Source of the DNA: A07HB70 sp964512675
Lineage (GTDB): Archaea > Halobacteriota > Halobacteria > Halobacteriales > Haloferacaceae
Direction: 5' to 3'
DNA: 54,808 nucleotides
Assembly (NCBI GenBank): GCA_964512675.1
Contig: CAZEJR010000015.1
Location: 1-54,808 of the forward strand
This document shows, one piece after another, positions 16,829 to 23,916 of the stretch (within the stretch, counting starts at the first letter, position 1; each line of letters starts with the position of its first letter). The position numbers and the translations under genes are program-made. Under the pieces are notes generated by a model. The model saw only the letters and a list, made by a program, of their open reading frames with translations. It made no database searches and had not been told where the DNA came from.

Positions 16829-18205
16829 TCAGTCGCTCTGCTCGGCTTCCTTGCGGGCGTTGAGCTTCGCCTGCTCGCGGGCGCTCGGGTTGACCGACTC
16901 CTTGAACGGCACCGTCGCAACCGTTGCGAACACCGGCTCACCCGGCTCCTCGGCGTACTCGTCCGGGAGGTGGACCCGAAACTCCAGGTCGAGGTCCTCG
17001 TCGTAGATGCGGTCGTCGAGCGCCGTGTCGGTGACCGCCTGGATCGTCTCGGCGGGAACGAACCCCATACCGATGTTCGTCTCGAGGTCCGGATTCCACC
17101 ACGGCGAGGTGAGGTAGCCACACTCCTCGCCGGTCTCGGGGTCGGAGATGAGCCAGAAGTCCGGCGCGTAGTCGCGGATCGGCTCGCCGGCCATCTTCAG
17201 CCCGACCAGCTTGTGGGTAAACGGGTACTCGCCGTCGTCGATCTGCTCCTGTTGCTCCTCGAGGGCCTCCTTGCCGATGTAGTCGGCCTCCTTGTCGTCG
17301 GGCACCTGGTAGCCGAGGTTGACCTGGAACGGCGACGTCTCGTGGTCGAGGTCCTGTCCCCACGACATGATTCCCGCCGCGATACGGCGGTGGTGGCCCG
17401 GCGCGATCTGCATCCCGCCGTGGTCTTTCACCGACGCCATCACCGGGTCCCAGACGCGCTCTGCGTTCTCGTGGGCGCTCCGGACGTAGATCTCGTAGCC
17501 CTTCTCGCCGGAGAAGCCGGTCTGGCTGATCAGCACCTCACAGCCGTCGATCGCGGCGTTCATCAGCCCGTAGTACGGTACGTCGCTGACCTCGTCGCCG
17601 ACGACGTCGACCATCACGTCCTCCGCGAGCGGTCCCTGAATCTGCATCGGCGCGACGTCGATCTCGTCGATCTCGACGTCGAACTCCGAGTCGACCGCGA
17701 CGCCCTGGAGCCAGAGCATCAGCGTCGAGTCCGAGATGGAGAACCAGAACTCGTCCTCCTCTGGCCGGAGCAGGACGGGGTCGTTCAGCACGCCGCCGTC
17801 CTCGTTGCACAGGATCACGTACTTGCCGTCCATCGGGTCCATCGACGTGACGTCGCGGGTGACGACGTAGTTCGTCAGCGCCTCGGCGTCGGGGCCTTTC
17901 ACCCGGACCTGACGCTCGACGGCGACGTCCCACAGGGTGACGCTCTCGGTCAGCGCCTCGTACTCCCGCATCGCGCCGCCGTCTTCGGGTTCGACGAGTC
18001 CGCGCGGGTGGTAGAGCCGGTTGTAGACCGTACACCGCCACGCGCCCTCCTCGTTGAACGACTTGTGGAAGAACGGAGACTTCCGGACGCGCGTCGACAC
18101 CAGCATCTCGATGTCGGGGTCGCCCGTCTGGCGCAGGTTCCGGGGCACCGTCCGGTCCGACTGGTCGACGCTCGGGTAGTTCGGATGCTCGGGATTCTCG
18201 TGCAT
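16829..18205 (-). CDS. GcvT-fold methyltransferase resembling DMSP demethylase DmdA
   Basis: A 458-residue THF-dependent aminomethyltransferase-fold protein without a flavin domain. The beginning (STRVRKSPFF, then CTVYNRLYHP), LWDVAVERQVRVKGPDA (92-108), LCNEDGGVLNDPVLLR, FWFSISDS, APMQIQGPLAEDVM and GFSGEKGYEIYV follow the DmdA clade more closely than glycine-cleavage GcvT, as far as I can judge from memory. It is also longer than GcvT (about 365), with an extended C-terminus. DmdA moves the S-methyl of dimethylsulfoniopropionate to THF, giving methylmercaptopropionate and 5-methyl-THF. A related methyl donor is possible. Its own promoter (minus-strand ggattttattt, 18229-18240) lies 26-35 nt before ATG 18205. 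It is convergent with metF. Family sure, substrate moderate. Confidence 0.75.
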   Translation of the reverse strand: MHENPEHPNYPSVDQSDRTVPRNLRQTGDPDIEMLVSTRVRKSPFFHKSFNEEGAWRCTVYNRLYHPRGLVEPEDGGAMREYEALTESVTLWDVAVERQVRVKGPDAEALTNYVVTRDVTSMDPMDGKYVILCNEDGGVLNDPVLLRPEEDEFWFSISDSTLMLWLQGVAVDSEFDVEIDEIDVAPMQIQGPLAEDVMVDVVGDEVSDVPYYGLMNAAIDGCEVLISQTGFSGEKGYEIYVRSAHENAERVWDPVMASVKDHGGMQIAPGHHRRIAAGIMSWGQDLDHETSPFQVNLGYQVPDDKEADYIGKEALEEQQEQIDDGEYPFTHKLVGLKMAGEPIRDYAPDFWLISDPETGEECGYLTSPWWNPDLETNIGMGFVPAETIQAVTDTALDDRIYDEDLDLEFRVHLPDEYAEEPGEPVFATVATVPFKESVNPSAREQAKLNARKEAEQSD

Positions 18206-18228
18206 TCTGCTCCGGCTTCGTTACACCC

Positions 18229-18240
18229 GGAAATAAAATC
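18229..18240 (-). promoter_or_regulatory. TATA-like element of the DmdA-like gene
   Basis: Minus-strand ggattttattt about 26-35 nt before ATG 18205. A second AT-rich motif, ggatataaatcc (18256-18267), lies 27 bp further upstream and is palindrome-like; it may be an alternative TATA box or an activator site. Confidence 0.6.
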
Positions 18241-18288
18241 CGACGTTGGCTACGGCCGGGATTTATATCCTTCGCGTCACCGGCCGGC

Positions 18289-18777
18289 TCAGTCCGTCTC
18301 ACCGTCTCGGACGTAGGTGACGACGTCGAACCGGTCGTACCGCTCGCGGCTGGCCTCGTGCCACCGGTCCGGGTCGACGTCTGGAAACTGCGTGTCGCCC
18401 GTGAACGCCTCGTCGAGTTCGCTCAGGACCATGGCGTCGGCACGCGGCAGAAACTGCTCGTAGACGGACGCGCCTCCGGCCACGTACGCCGTCGCGGCGT
18501 CTCCAACGGCGTCGAGTGCAGCCGCGACGGAGTCGACGGCGACGACGTCGTCCGGGAGCGTCCCGGGACTGTTCGTCAGCACCACGTTCGTCCGGTCCGG
18601 CAGGGGACCGTCGAGACGCGTGCGGATCGCGTCGTGCGTGCACCGCCCGACGACGACGGGGTGACCGACGGTCAGCGCGCGGAAGTGCTCGAGATCGGCC
18701 GGCAGGTGCCAGGGAATCTCGCCGTCGGCGCCGATGACACCGTTCGCGGCGACAGCGGCGACGAGGACGACACGCAT
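18289..18777 (-). CDS. folA: Dihydrofolate reductase
   Basis: A 162-residue DHFR, the size of the Haloferax enzymes. It reduces dihydrofolate to THF with NADPH. Visible motifs: VAANGVIGADGEIPWHLPADL with the catalytic acid D28 in PADL, VVVGRCTHDAI (GR-T), VVLTNSPG, and YVAGGASVYEQFLPRADAM (the GGxxVY NADPH site). The start is ATG 18777 (MRVVLVAAVAANG); the reading to 18840 overlaps a TATA-like ggcttttgtcc (18800-18810, minus strand). Presence of DHFR implies folate is oxidised to dihydrofolate here, as with thymidylate synthase ThyA, which is not in the window. It lies upstream of, and in the same direction as, the DmdA-like gene (83-bp gap), with separate promoters. Confidence 0.95.
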   Translation of the reverse strand: MRVVLVAAVAANGVIGADGEIPWHLPADLEHFRALTVGHPVVVGRCTHDAIRTRLDGPLPDRTNVVLTNSPGTLPDDVVAVDSVAAALDAVGDAATAYVAGGASVYEQFLPRADAMVLSELDEAFTGDTQFPDVDPDRWHEASRERYDRFDVVTYVRDGETD

Positions 18778-18858
18778 AAACCCGTAGTCGAGCGGCATGG
18801 ACAAAAGCCCGGCTACGCGCGCAGCGCACGCCGGTGACACACCCCCGCGTCGCGCACG

Positions 18859-18867
18859 GTTTATGCT
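18859..18867 (+). promoter_or_regulatory. TATA-like element of small membrane protein gene
   Basis: gtttatgct, centred 26 nt before GTG 18889: leaderless spacing. Confidence 0.5.
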
Positions 18868-18888
18868 GCTCTGTCCCGTACCACCGTT

Positions 18889-19143
18889 GTGAACGCCGCT
18901 CGTAAGCAGCCCGGTCCCGTCGCTGCCCAGGCCTTCCGGCTGGGCATGTACCTCGGCGCGTTCGTCGGTCTCGCCGTCATCGGTCTCCTCTACTGGGTCG
19001 GGTCGCTCGGCGCGGCGATGGCCGGCTACGCGCTCTTCCTGCTGTTTCCGGTCTACCTCGTCGTCGTCGCCGCCGCCCTCAGCCGGTGGCTCGGCTACGA
19101 CAGGGGGGTCGAGTCCCTGCAGCCGGTGACCGAAACCCGGTAG
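18889..19143 (+). CDS. Small two-helix membrane protein
   Basis: An 84-residue protein with hydrophobic helices at about residues 20-38 (MYLGAFVGLAVIGLLYWVG) and 43-65 (AMAGYALFLLFPVYLVVVAAA), cytoplasmic ends RKQPGP and SRWLGYDRGVES. GTG 18889 is supported by the TATA-like motif. No family recognised. It is convergent, 6 bp apart, with the Bat-like regulator gene. Confidence 0.7.
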   Translation: MNAARKQPGPVAAQAFRLGMYLGAFVGLAVIGLLYWVGSLGAAMAGYALFLLFPVYLVVVAAALSRWLGYDRGVESLQPVTETR

Positions 19144-19149
19144 CCTCGC

Positions 19150-19809
19150 CTACCCGTCCCGGCTGCCGCCGCCAAGTGTCGCGGCGACGAGGTTCCGGAT
19201 ACCGCGCCGGAGCCGACCGCTCGTCGCCGTCGACGAGACCCCGAGTTCGTCCGCGATGCCGCCGAGCGCCACCTCGCGCGGCTCGCTGAAGTAGCCCCGG
19301 TCGTAGGCCAGGAGGAGCGTGGCCCGCTGCTCGTCGGTCAGGCCGTACGACGTCTCGCCGGTCACGTCGTCGTTTCCGTACACCTCGACCACCTCGAACT
19401 CGATCTCGTTCTCGCTCGCGTACTCCCAGACGGTGCCGAGCGCCGCGCGGTCCGGGAGGAGGAGCCGGGCGAGCCAGCCGTCCCCCGCCGACTCGGTGTG
19501 TGCCAGCACGCCGTTGACGTCGGTGACGACGGTGCTGATGAGCTTCGTCTCGGGTGCGTACTCGACGTTGTAGATGCCTGTCCCGTCCGTCCAGTCGACG
19601 AGTTCGTGGCCGGCGATCGTCTCGTCCGCGTCGAACGACCGCTCTAGCTCGGTCCGGTCGTCGTACTCGACGTAGAACGGGAAGACGGCGCGCTCCGGGG
19701 CCGTCGTTCCCTGCGTGATGACACTCAGCTCTACCTCGTCGAGGGCCCCGAGCGTGGGGGCGAACGCGAGGCGGTCGTGCCTGAGGTGAACCGTCGCCGT
19801 GACCGACAT
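19150..19809 (-). CDS. Bat/bacterioopsin-activator-like HTH transcription regulator
   Basis: A 219-residue member of the haloarchaeal HTH_10 family. The N-terminal part (MSVTATVHLRHDRLAFAPTL... then YVEYDDRTELERSF) is the beta-rich ligand domain found in Bat-type proteins; the C-terminal 60 residues (YGLTDEQRATLLLAYDRGYF, EPREVALGGIADELGVSS, ATSGRLRRGIRNLV) are the characteristic helix-turn-helix. There is no PAS or GAF sensor in front, unlike Bat of Halobacterium. ATG 19809 was preferred to 19890 because a TATA-like gttatgtcg (minus, 19851-19859) lies between them. Its target is unknown; both the one-carbon genes and bacteriorhodopsin (6 kb away) are candidates. Confidence 0.85.
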   Translation of the reverse strand: MSVTATVHLRHDRLAFAPTLGALDEVELSVITQGTTAPERAVFPFYVEYDDRTELERSFDADETIAGHELVDWTDGTGIYNVEYAPETKLISTVVTDVNGVLAHTESAGDGWLARLLLPDRAALGTVWEYASENEIEFEVVEVYGNDDVTGETSYGLTDEQRATLLLAYDRGYFSEPREVALGGIADELGVSSTATSGRLRRGIRNLVAATLGGGSRDG

Positions 19810-20002
19810 TTCGCTGGTCACCCGGGCCGCCGGTGGCCCGTGGTACGGTTCGACATAACGCACGACTGGAACATGAGGGTTGCGCTCCACGTCCTATCAC
19901 TCGACAGACTGGTCGTGTCGTCACCGTCGGCGCGAGCGCCGCCCTGTGGCGTTCTCGGGCGGCAGGCACAATCCACAAGTCCCCGCGACGGCACCAGTTG
20001 TC

Positions 20003-21553
20003 ATGGACCGACCGACGACCGCGACGGCGCGTGCGGAGTTTCGCGCCCTCGCCGCAGACGCGCCGACCGGCGCACGCGTGCCGGTCGAGGTCCGCCTCCG
20101 TGCCGACCCGTTCGACGCCTACCGCCGGGCACGCGGGTCGGACCCGGGGTTCTACTTCGAGACGTCCGGCGGTCGGGCGGGCTGGGGCTACTTCGGCGTC
20201 GACCCGACGACGTTCGTCTCCGTCGGCCCAGACGGCCCGTCGGATCCGGAGACGGGGACACTCGACCGCCTGACCGGCCTCCTCGACGACGAGTCGATCG
20301 TCCGGGGCGACTGTGACGTCCCCTACCCCGGTGGCGTCTTCGGCTGGCTCTCGTACGACACCGTCCGTGAGATCGAGGACCTGCCGGACAGCGCCGTCGA
20401 CGACCGACGCCTCCCGCGCCTCCAGGCCGGCTGCTACCCGACGGTCGCGGCGTGGCACGTCGACGGCGTCCCCGACGCCGACCCGGCAGACGCCGCCGAC
20501 ACGCTGCCCGACGAGACGACGCTCCGGGTGTTCTCCGCGCCACGGGTCGACGAGAACCCGGACACGGCGTACGACCTGGGGGTCGAACGCGCCCGTGGAC
20601 TCGCCGCGGCCTGTCTCGACGGCGACCCCGACGTCGGGTCGCCGCGCGTCGACGCCACGTCGGTGTCGTTCGCGTCTACCTGCGACCGCGCGGCCTACGC
20701 CGACCGGGTGCGCGAGGTTCAGGCGGCGGTACACGACGGCGACACGTTCCAGACGAACGTCTCACACCGTCTGCGCGCGCCCGCTGCCGTCCACCCGGTC
20801 ACGGCGTTCGGCGCGGTGCGACGGGTGAACCCCGCGCCGTACTCCGGGCTCGTCGAGTTCCCGGGCGTCGACCTGGTCTCGGCCAGCCCGGAACTCCTCG
20901 TCGAGGCGGAGGGCGACCGCCTGACCACCGAGCCAATCGCCGGTACGCGGCCGCGAAGCGACACGCCGGCGGACGACCGTGCTCTCGAACGTGACCTGCT
21001 CGACGACCCGAAGGAGCGCGCCGAACACGCGATGCTGGTCGACCTGGAGCGAAACGACCTCGGAAAGGTCTGTGAACACGGCTCCGTGGTCGTCGACGAC
21101 TACCGCCGGGTCGACCGCTACGCCGCGGTGATGCATCTCGTCTCCGTCGTGCGGGGTACGCGACGCCCGGACGCCGACCTCGCCGACGTCGTCGCCGCGG
21201 TGTTCCCGGGAGGGACCATCACCGGCGCGCCGAAGCCGGAGACGATGGCGATAATCGACCGTCTGGAGGCGACCCGCCGCGGCCCGTACACCGGGTCGAT
21301 GCTCGCCGTCGGCTTCGACGGCCGGGCGACGCTGAACATCCTGATCCGAACCCTCGTGCGGACGGGGGACCACTACGACCTCCGGGTCGGCGGCGGCGTC
21401 GTCCACGACTCCGTGCCGGATCAGGAGTACGACGAGACGCTGGCGAAGGCCCGGGCTCTCGTCGAGGCGATTGACGAGGCGTTCGGCGACCAAGCCGACC
21501 TCGCGGTGGCCGGCGCGTCCGAGGGGCGCCGCACCCGGGAGGGGTCGTCGTGA
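20003..21553 (+). CDS. pabB: Aminodeoxychorismate/anthranilate synthase component I (pabB/trpE type)
   Basis: A 516-residue chorismate-using enzyme. N-terminal TrpE-type domain, then the chorismate-binding domain from about residue 230: DTFQTNVSHRL, LVSASPELLVE, PIAGTRPRS (311-319), VDLERNDLGKV, GGTITGAPKPETMAII and LRVGGGVVHDSVPDQEYDE. With the glutaminase PabA downstream it would amidate chorismate. The operon partner pabC and the folate context argue for aminodeoxychorismate (PABA) formation. However, residue A313 in PIAGT is the anthranilate-synthase state; many PabB proteins have lysine there. The product assignment is therefore less secure than the family. ATG 20003 gives a normal start; the upstream frame reading is a shadow. 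Confidence 0.85.
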   Translation: MDRPTTATARAEFRALAADAPTGARVPVEVRLRADPFDAYRRARGSDPGFYFETSGGRAGWGYFGVDPTTFVSVGPDGPSDPETGTLDRLTGLLDDESIVRGDCDVPYPGGVFGWLSYDTVREIEDLPDSAVDDRRLPRLQAGCYPTVAAWHVDGVPDADPADAADTLPDETTLRVFSAPRVDENPDTAYDLGVERARGLAAACLDGDPDVGSPRVDATSVSFASTCDRAAYADRVREVQAAVHDGDTFQTNVSHRLRAPAAVHPVTAFGAVRRVNPAPYSGLVEFPGVDLVSASPELLVEAEGDRLTTEPIAGTRPRSDTPADDRALERDLLDDPKERAEHAMLVDLERNDLGKVCEHGSVVVDDYRRVDRYAAVMHLVSVVRGTRRPDADLADVVAAVFPGGTITGAPKPETMAIIDRLEATRRGPYTGSMLAVGFDGRATLNILIRTLVRTGDHYDLRVGGGVVHDSVPDQEYDETLAKARALVEAIDEAFGDQADLAVAGASEGRRTREGSS

Positions 21554-21644
21554 GCGCAGCCGGACCCCGTCCCGCTCGCGAACCTCACGAGCCAGTAGAC
21601 ACGCTCGCCCGATCCCTCGCGAACGGCTCGCGGAGGAGAGCGCC

Positions 21645-22241
21645 GTGAGCAGCCGTCCGACGGTGCTGGTTGTCGACAACTACGACTCGTTCGTCTACAA
21701 CCTCGTCCAGTACGTCGGTCGGGCCGCCGACGTCGAGGTGCGGCGCAACGACGCCGTCGACGTCCAGAGCGTCCGTGATCTGGACCCGGACGGTATCGTC
21801 GTCTCACCCGGCCCGGGAACACCGGCAGAGGCCGGCGTCTCGGTCCCGCTGTTCGCCGAGCTGTCGTACCCGACGCTCGGCGTCTGTCTCGGCCACCAGG
21901 CGCTCTGTGCGGCCAACGGCGCGCCCGTCGGTCACGCGCCGACGGTGGTCCACGGAAAGGCCTCGCGCGTCCGCCACGACGGCGCGGGGGTGTTCGCCGA
22001 CCTCCCGAACCCGTTCGACGTCGGCCGGTACCACTCGCTCGCGGTCGAGCGCGACGACCTGCCGACGTCGCTCGTCGAGACGGCGGTCACCGTCGACGAC
22101 GCGGACGACGACCGGCCCGTGCTGATGGGCGTGCGCCACCGAACGAAGCCCCACGTCGGCGTCCAGTTCCACCCCGAGAGCGTCCTGACCGACGACGGGC
22201 GGTCGATGGTCGAGACGTTCGTCGCCGACCTCGCCGGATGA
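21645..22241 (+). CDS. pabA: Aminodeoxychorismate/anthranilate synthase glutaminase component
   Basis: A 198-residue class I glutamine amidotransferase that supplies ammonia to the pabB product. The catalytic triad is C81 in LGVCLGHQAL, H176 and E178 in VQFHPESVL; SPGPGTPAEAG (54-64) forms the oxyanion region. GTG 21645 (MSSRPTVLVVDNYDSF) is a typical start. There is a 91-bp gap after pabB and a 4-bp ATGA overlap with pabC. As with pabB, the sequence alone does not exclude a role in tryptophan synthesis. Confidence 0.92.
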   Translation: MSSRPTVLVVDNYDSFVYNLVQYVGRAADVEVRRNDAVDVQSVRDLDPDGIVVSPGPGTPAEAGVSVPLFAELSYPTLGVCLGHQALCAANGAPVGHAPTVVHGKASRVRHDGAGVFADLPNPFDVGRYHSLAVERDDLPTSLVETAVTVDDADDDRPVLMGVRHRTKPHVGVQFHPESVLTDDGRSMVETFVADLAG

Positions 22242-23101
22242 CCGACCCGGTGTACAGCGTCGACGGGACGCTCGTCTCCGCTGACGAGGCTCGTGTCCGG
22301 ATCGACGACCGGGGATTCCAGTACGGCGACGGTGCCTTCGAGACGCTCCGTGCCTACGGCGGGACGCTCTTCGCGTGGTCTGCCCACCGTGAGCGCCTCG
22401 CCCGGACCTGCAGGCGCCTCGGGATGCCGGCGGCTGTCCCGGACGACGCCCGCGAACGGGTGGCGGCGACGCTCGCGGCAAACGACTTCGACGACGCATA
22501 CCTCAAGATCTGTGTCACCCGCGGCGTCCAGCCGGGGACGCTCTCGCCCGCGCCCGAGGTGGACCCGACGGTCGTCGTCTACGCGAAGCCACTTCCGCGC
22601 GGGGGTGTCGGAAGCGACCCCGTCTGGGACGCGCCGGCACGCCTGCAGACCGTCGAGACGCGTCGCCCGCCGGACGACGCTCTGCCGGCTGACGGCAAGA
22701 CCCACAACTACCTGCACGCCGTCCTGGCGCGGGTCGAACTGCGCGGCACCGACGCCGACGAGGCGCTCCTGCGGGACACGTCGGGCGCCGTTGCCTGCGC
22801 CGCGACGAGCAACGTCTTTATCGTCGACGGCGGACGGCTCCTGACCCCGGGGCTCGACGGCCCCGTTCTCCCGGGCGTCACGCGGTCGGTGGTGCTCGAC
22901 ATCGCCGCCGAGGCCGGCTACGACGCCGTCGAGGAGCGACTCACTCCGGCAGACGTCCGCGCGGCGGACGAGGCGTTCCTGACCAACTCGACGTGGGAGG
23001 TACGTCCCGTCGCGCGCGTCGACGACGCCGCCGTCGGCGACGGCCCGACAGTCCGGGCGCTCGCCGAGCGGTTCGACGAACGCGTCGAGGCGCTGTACTG
23101 A
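22238..23101 (+). CDS. pabC: Aminodeoxychorismate lyase / class IV PLP aminotransferase
   Basis: A 287-residue fold-type IV PLP enzyme. In the PABA pathway it removes pyruvate from aminodeoxychorismate. The PLP lysine is K154 in ADGKTHNYLHAVLA; RGFQYGDGAFETLRAY (25-40), ATSNVFIVDGG, LPGVTRSVVLDIA and ADEAFLTNSTWEVRPV (phosphate cup and cofactor glutamate) are intact. Branched-chain and D-amino acid aminotransferases share this fold; the short length and position as third gene of a pab operon favour PabC. It starts with ATG overlapping the pabA stop (ATGA), so translation is probably coupled. Confidence 0.85.
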   Translation: MTDPVYSVDGTLVSADEARVRIDDRGFQYGDGAFETLRAYGGTLFAWSAHRERLARTCRRLGMPAAVPDDARERVAATLAANDFDDAYLKICVTRGVQPGTLSPAPEVDPTVVVYAKPLPRGGVGSDPVWDAPARLQTVETRRPPDDALPADGKTHNYLHAVLARVELRGTDADEALLRDTSGAVACAATSNVFIVDGGRLLTPGLDGPVLPGVTRSVVLDIAAEAGYDAVEERLTPADVRAADEAFLTNSTWEVRPVARVDDAAVGDGPTVRALAERFDERVEALY

Positions 23102-23144
23102 CGGACACGGGCACGCACCGGTCTGTGACACGACGGGCGGAACC

Positions 23145-23360
23145 AGTCGTGTCTCCCGGCACCCCCGCCGCCGACACCACGCTCTCCGTCGGCTGCGGCC
23201 GTGTTCTCGATAGCGGCCACAGCACCGACCGCGGTCGAACCGGGATCGGACTCGCCGTCGTCCGCAGGGTGGCGGCGGCCCACGGCTCGACCGTCTCGCT
23301 CGGGACCGCCGGCCCGGGAGAGCTCCGCGGAGCGCTCGGGCGTCTGACCGTCCACAAAGG
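23145..23360 (+). pseudogene. Remnant of a sensor histidine kinase ATPase domain
   Basis: One frame reads RVLDSGHSTDRGRTGIGLAV then VRRVAAAHGSTVSLG, which matches the G1-F-G2 end of haloarchaeal HATPase_c domains (form: VFxxGxSTxxxGTGxGLxIVxxxxxAHG). Nothing before it forms the H-box, N-box or a sensor domain, and there is no clear start. The rest of the kinase is missing, so this is a decayed fragment in the 288-bp gap between pabC and the FUN14 gene. A short functional peptide is possible but unlikely. Confidence 0.5.
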
Positions 23361-23389
23361 ACTTGCCCGCCGGCCCTCCACTGTCGGCG

Positions 23390-23707
23390 ATGGTCGCGAT
23401 CGATCCACAACAGCTCGGGCTAGAGTTCGGGGGGGGCGTCGTCGTCGGCGGTCTCGTCGGCTTCGCCGCGAAGAAGCTCGCGAAGGTGGTGGCCCTACTC
23501 GTCGGCCTCCAGCTCGCGCTGTTCAAGCTCCTCGAGTCCCGCGAGATACTGACCGTCGACTGGGGCCGACTCACCGCGGGACTGGCGGGAACTGCCGAGT
23601 CCGCGGCGAGCGGGACACCGCCGTCGTGGGTGATGACGATCCTCTCGATGCTCTCGATCTCTGCCGGCTTCACCGGCGGGTTCCTGCTCGGCTTCCGCAG
23701 GGGCTGA
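23390..23707 (+). CDS. FUN14-family membrane protein
   Basis: A 105-residue protein with three hydrophobic segments and the FUN14 pattern: LGLEFGGGVVVGGLVGFAAK at the start (glycine-rich first helix), KLAKVVALLVGLQLALFKLL, and a last helix SISAGFTGGFLLGFRRG. Eukaryotic FUNDC proteins of this family sit in the outer mitochondrial membrane; the archaeal role is unknown. ATG 23390 was taken since residues before it (MPAGPPLSA) lie in the kinase-remnant region. Confidence 0.8.
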   Translation: MVAIDPQQLGLEFGGGVVVGGLVGFAAKKLAKVVALLVGLQLALFKLLESREILTVDWGRLTAGLAGTAESAASGTPPSWVMTILSMLSISAGFTGGFLLGFRRG

Positions 23708-23729
23708 CGCGCGTCAGACACGCGGAAAG

Positions 23730-23738
23730 GCTTATGAC
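23730..23738 (+). promoter_or_regulatory. TATA-like element for the 51-residue protein gene
   Basis: gcttatgac, centred 27 nt before ATG 23761; supports the small gene downstream as real. Confidence 0.5.
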
Positions 23739-23760
23739 GGTGACTCGCCGATCCCCTGGT

Positions 23761-23916
23761 ATGGGAGAACGTACCACGGCTCGACCGGTCGTTGAACACG
23801 TCGTCGAGACCGACGAACGCGGCGTGCCCCGCATCGGCGCCCGCGAAGTCGTCGACGAGACACAGACGCCCGCGGACGAGCAGACCCGCGAACACGCCCG
23901 GGTCAGCGAACGCTGA
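23761..23916 (+). CDS. Small acidic protein, unknown
   Basis: A 51-residue hydrophilic protein (MGERTTARPVVEHVVETDER... HARVSER) with no hydrophobic segment or cysteine. Good GC3, an ATG with a TATA-like motif 27 nt upstream and acidic composition argue that it is expressed. Its last 14 bp overlap the end of the SBDS gene on the other strand. No family recognised. Confidence 0.6.
   Translation: MGERTTARPVVEHVVETDERGVPRIGAREVVDETQTPADEQTREHARVSER

Noticed and set aside
16829..18205. Glycine-cleavage T protein
   Set aside because: Longer than GcvT, no gcvH or gcvP nearby, and the N-terminal motifs fit the DmdA-type clade better; kept as DmdA-like rather than certain DmdA.
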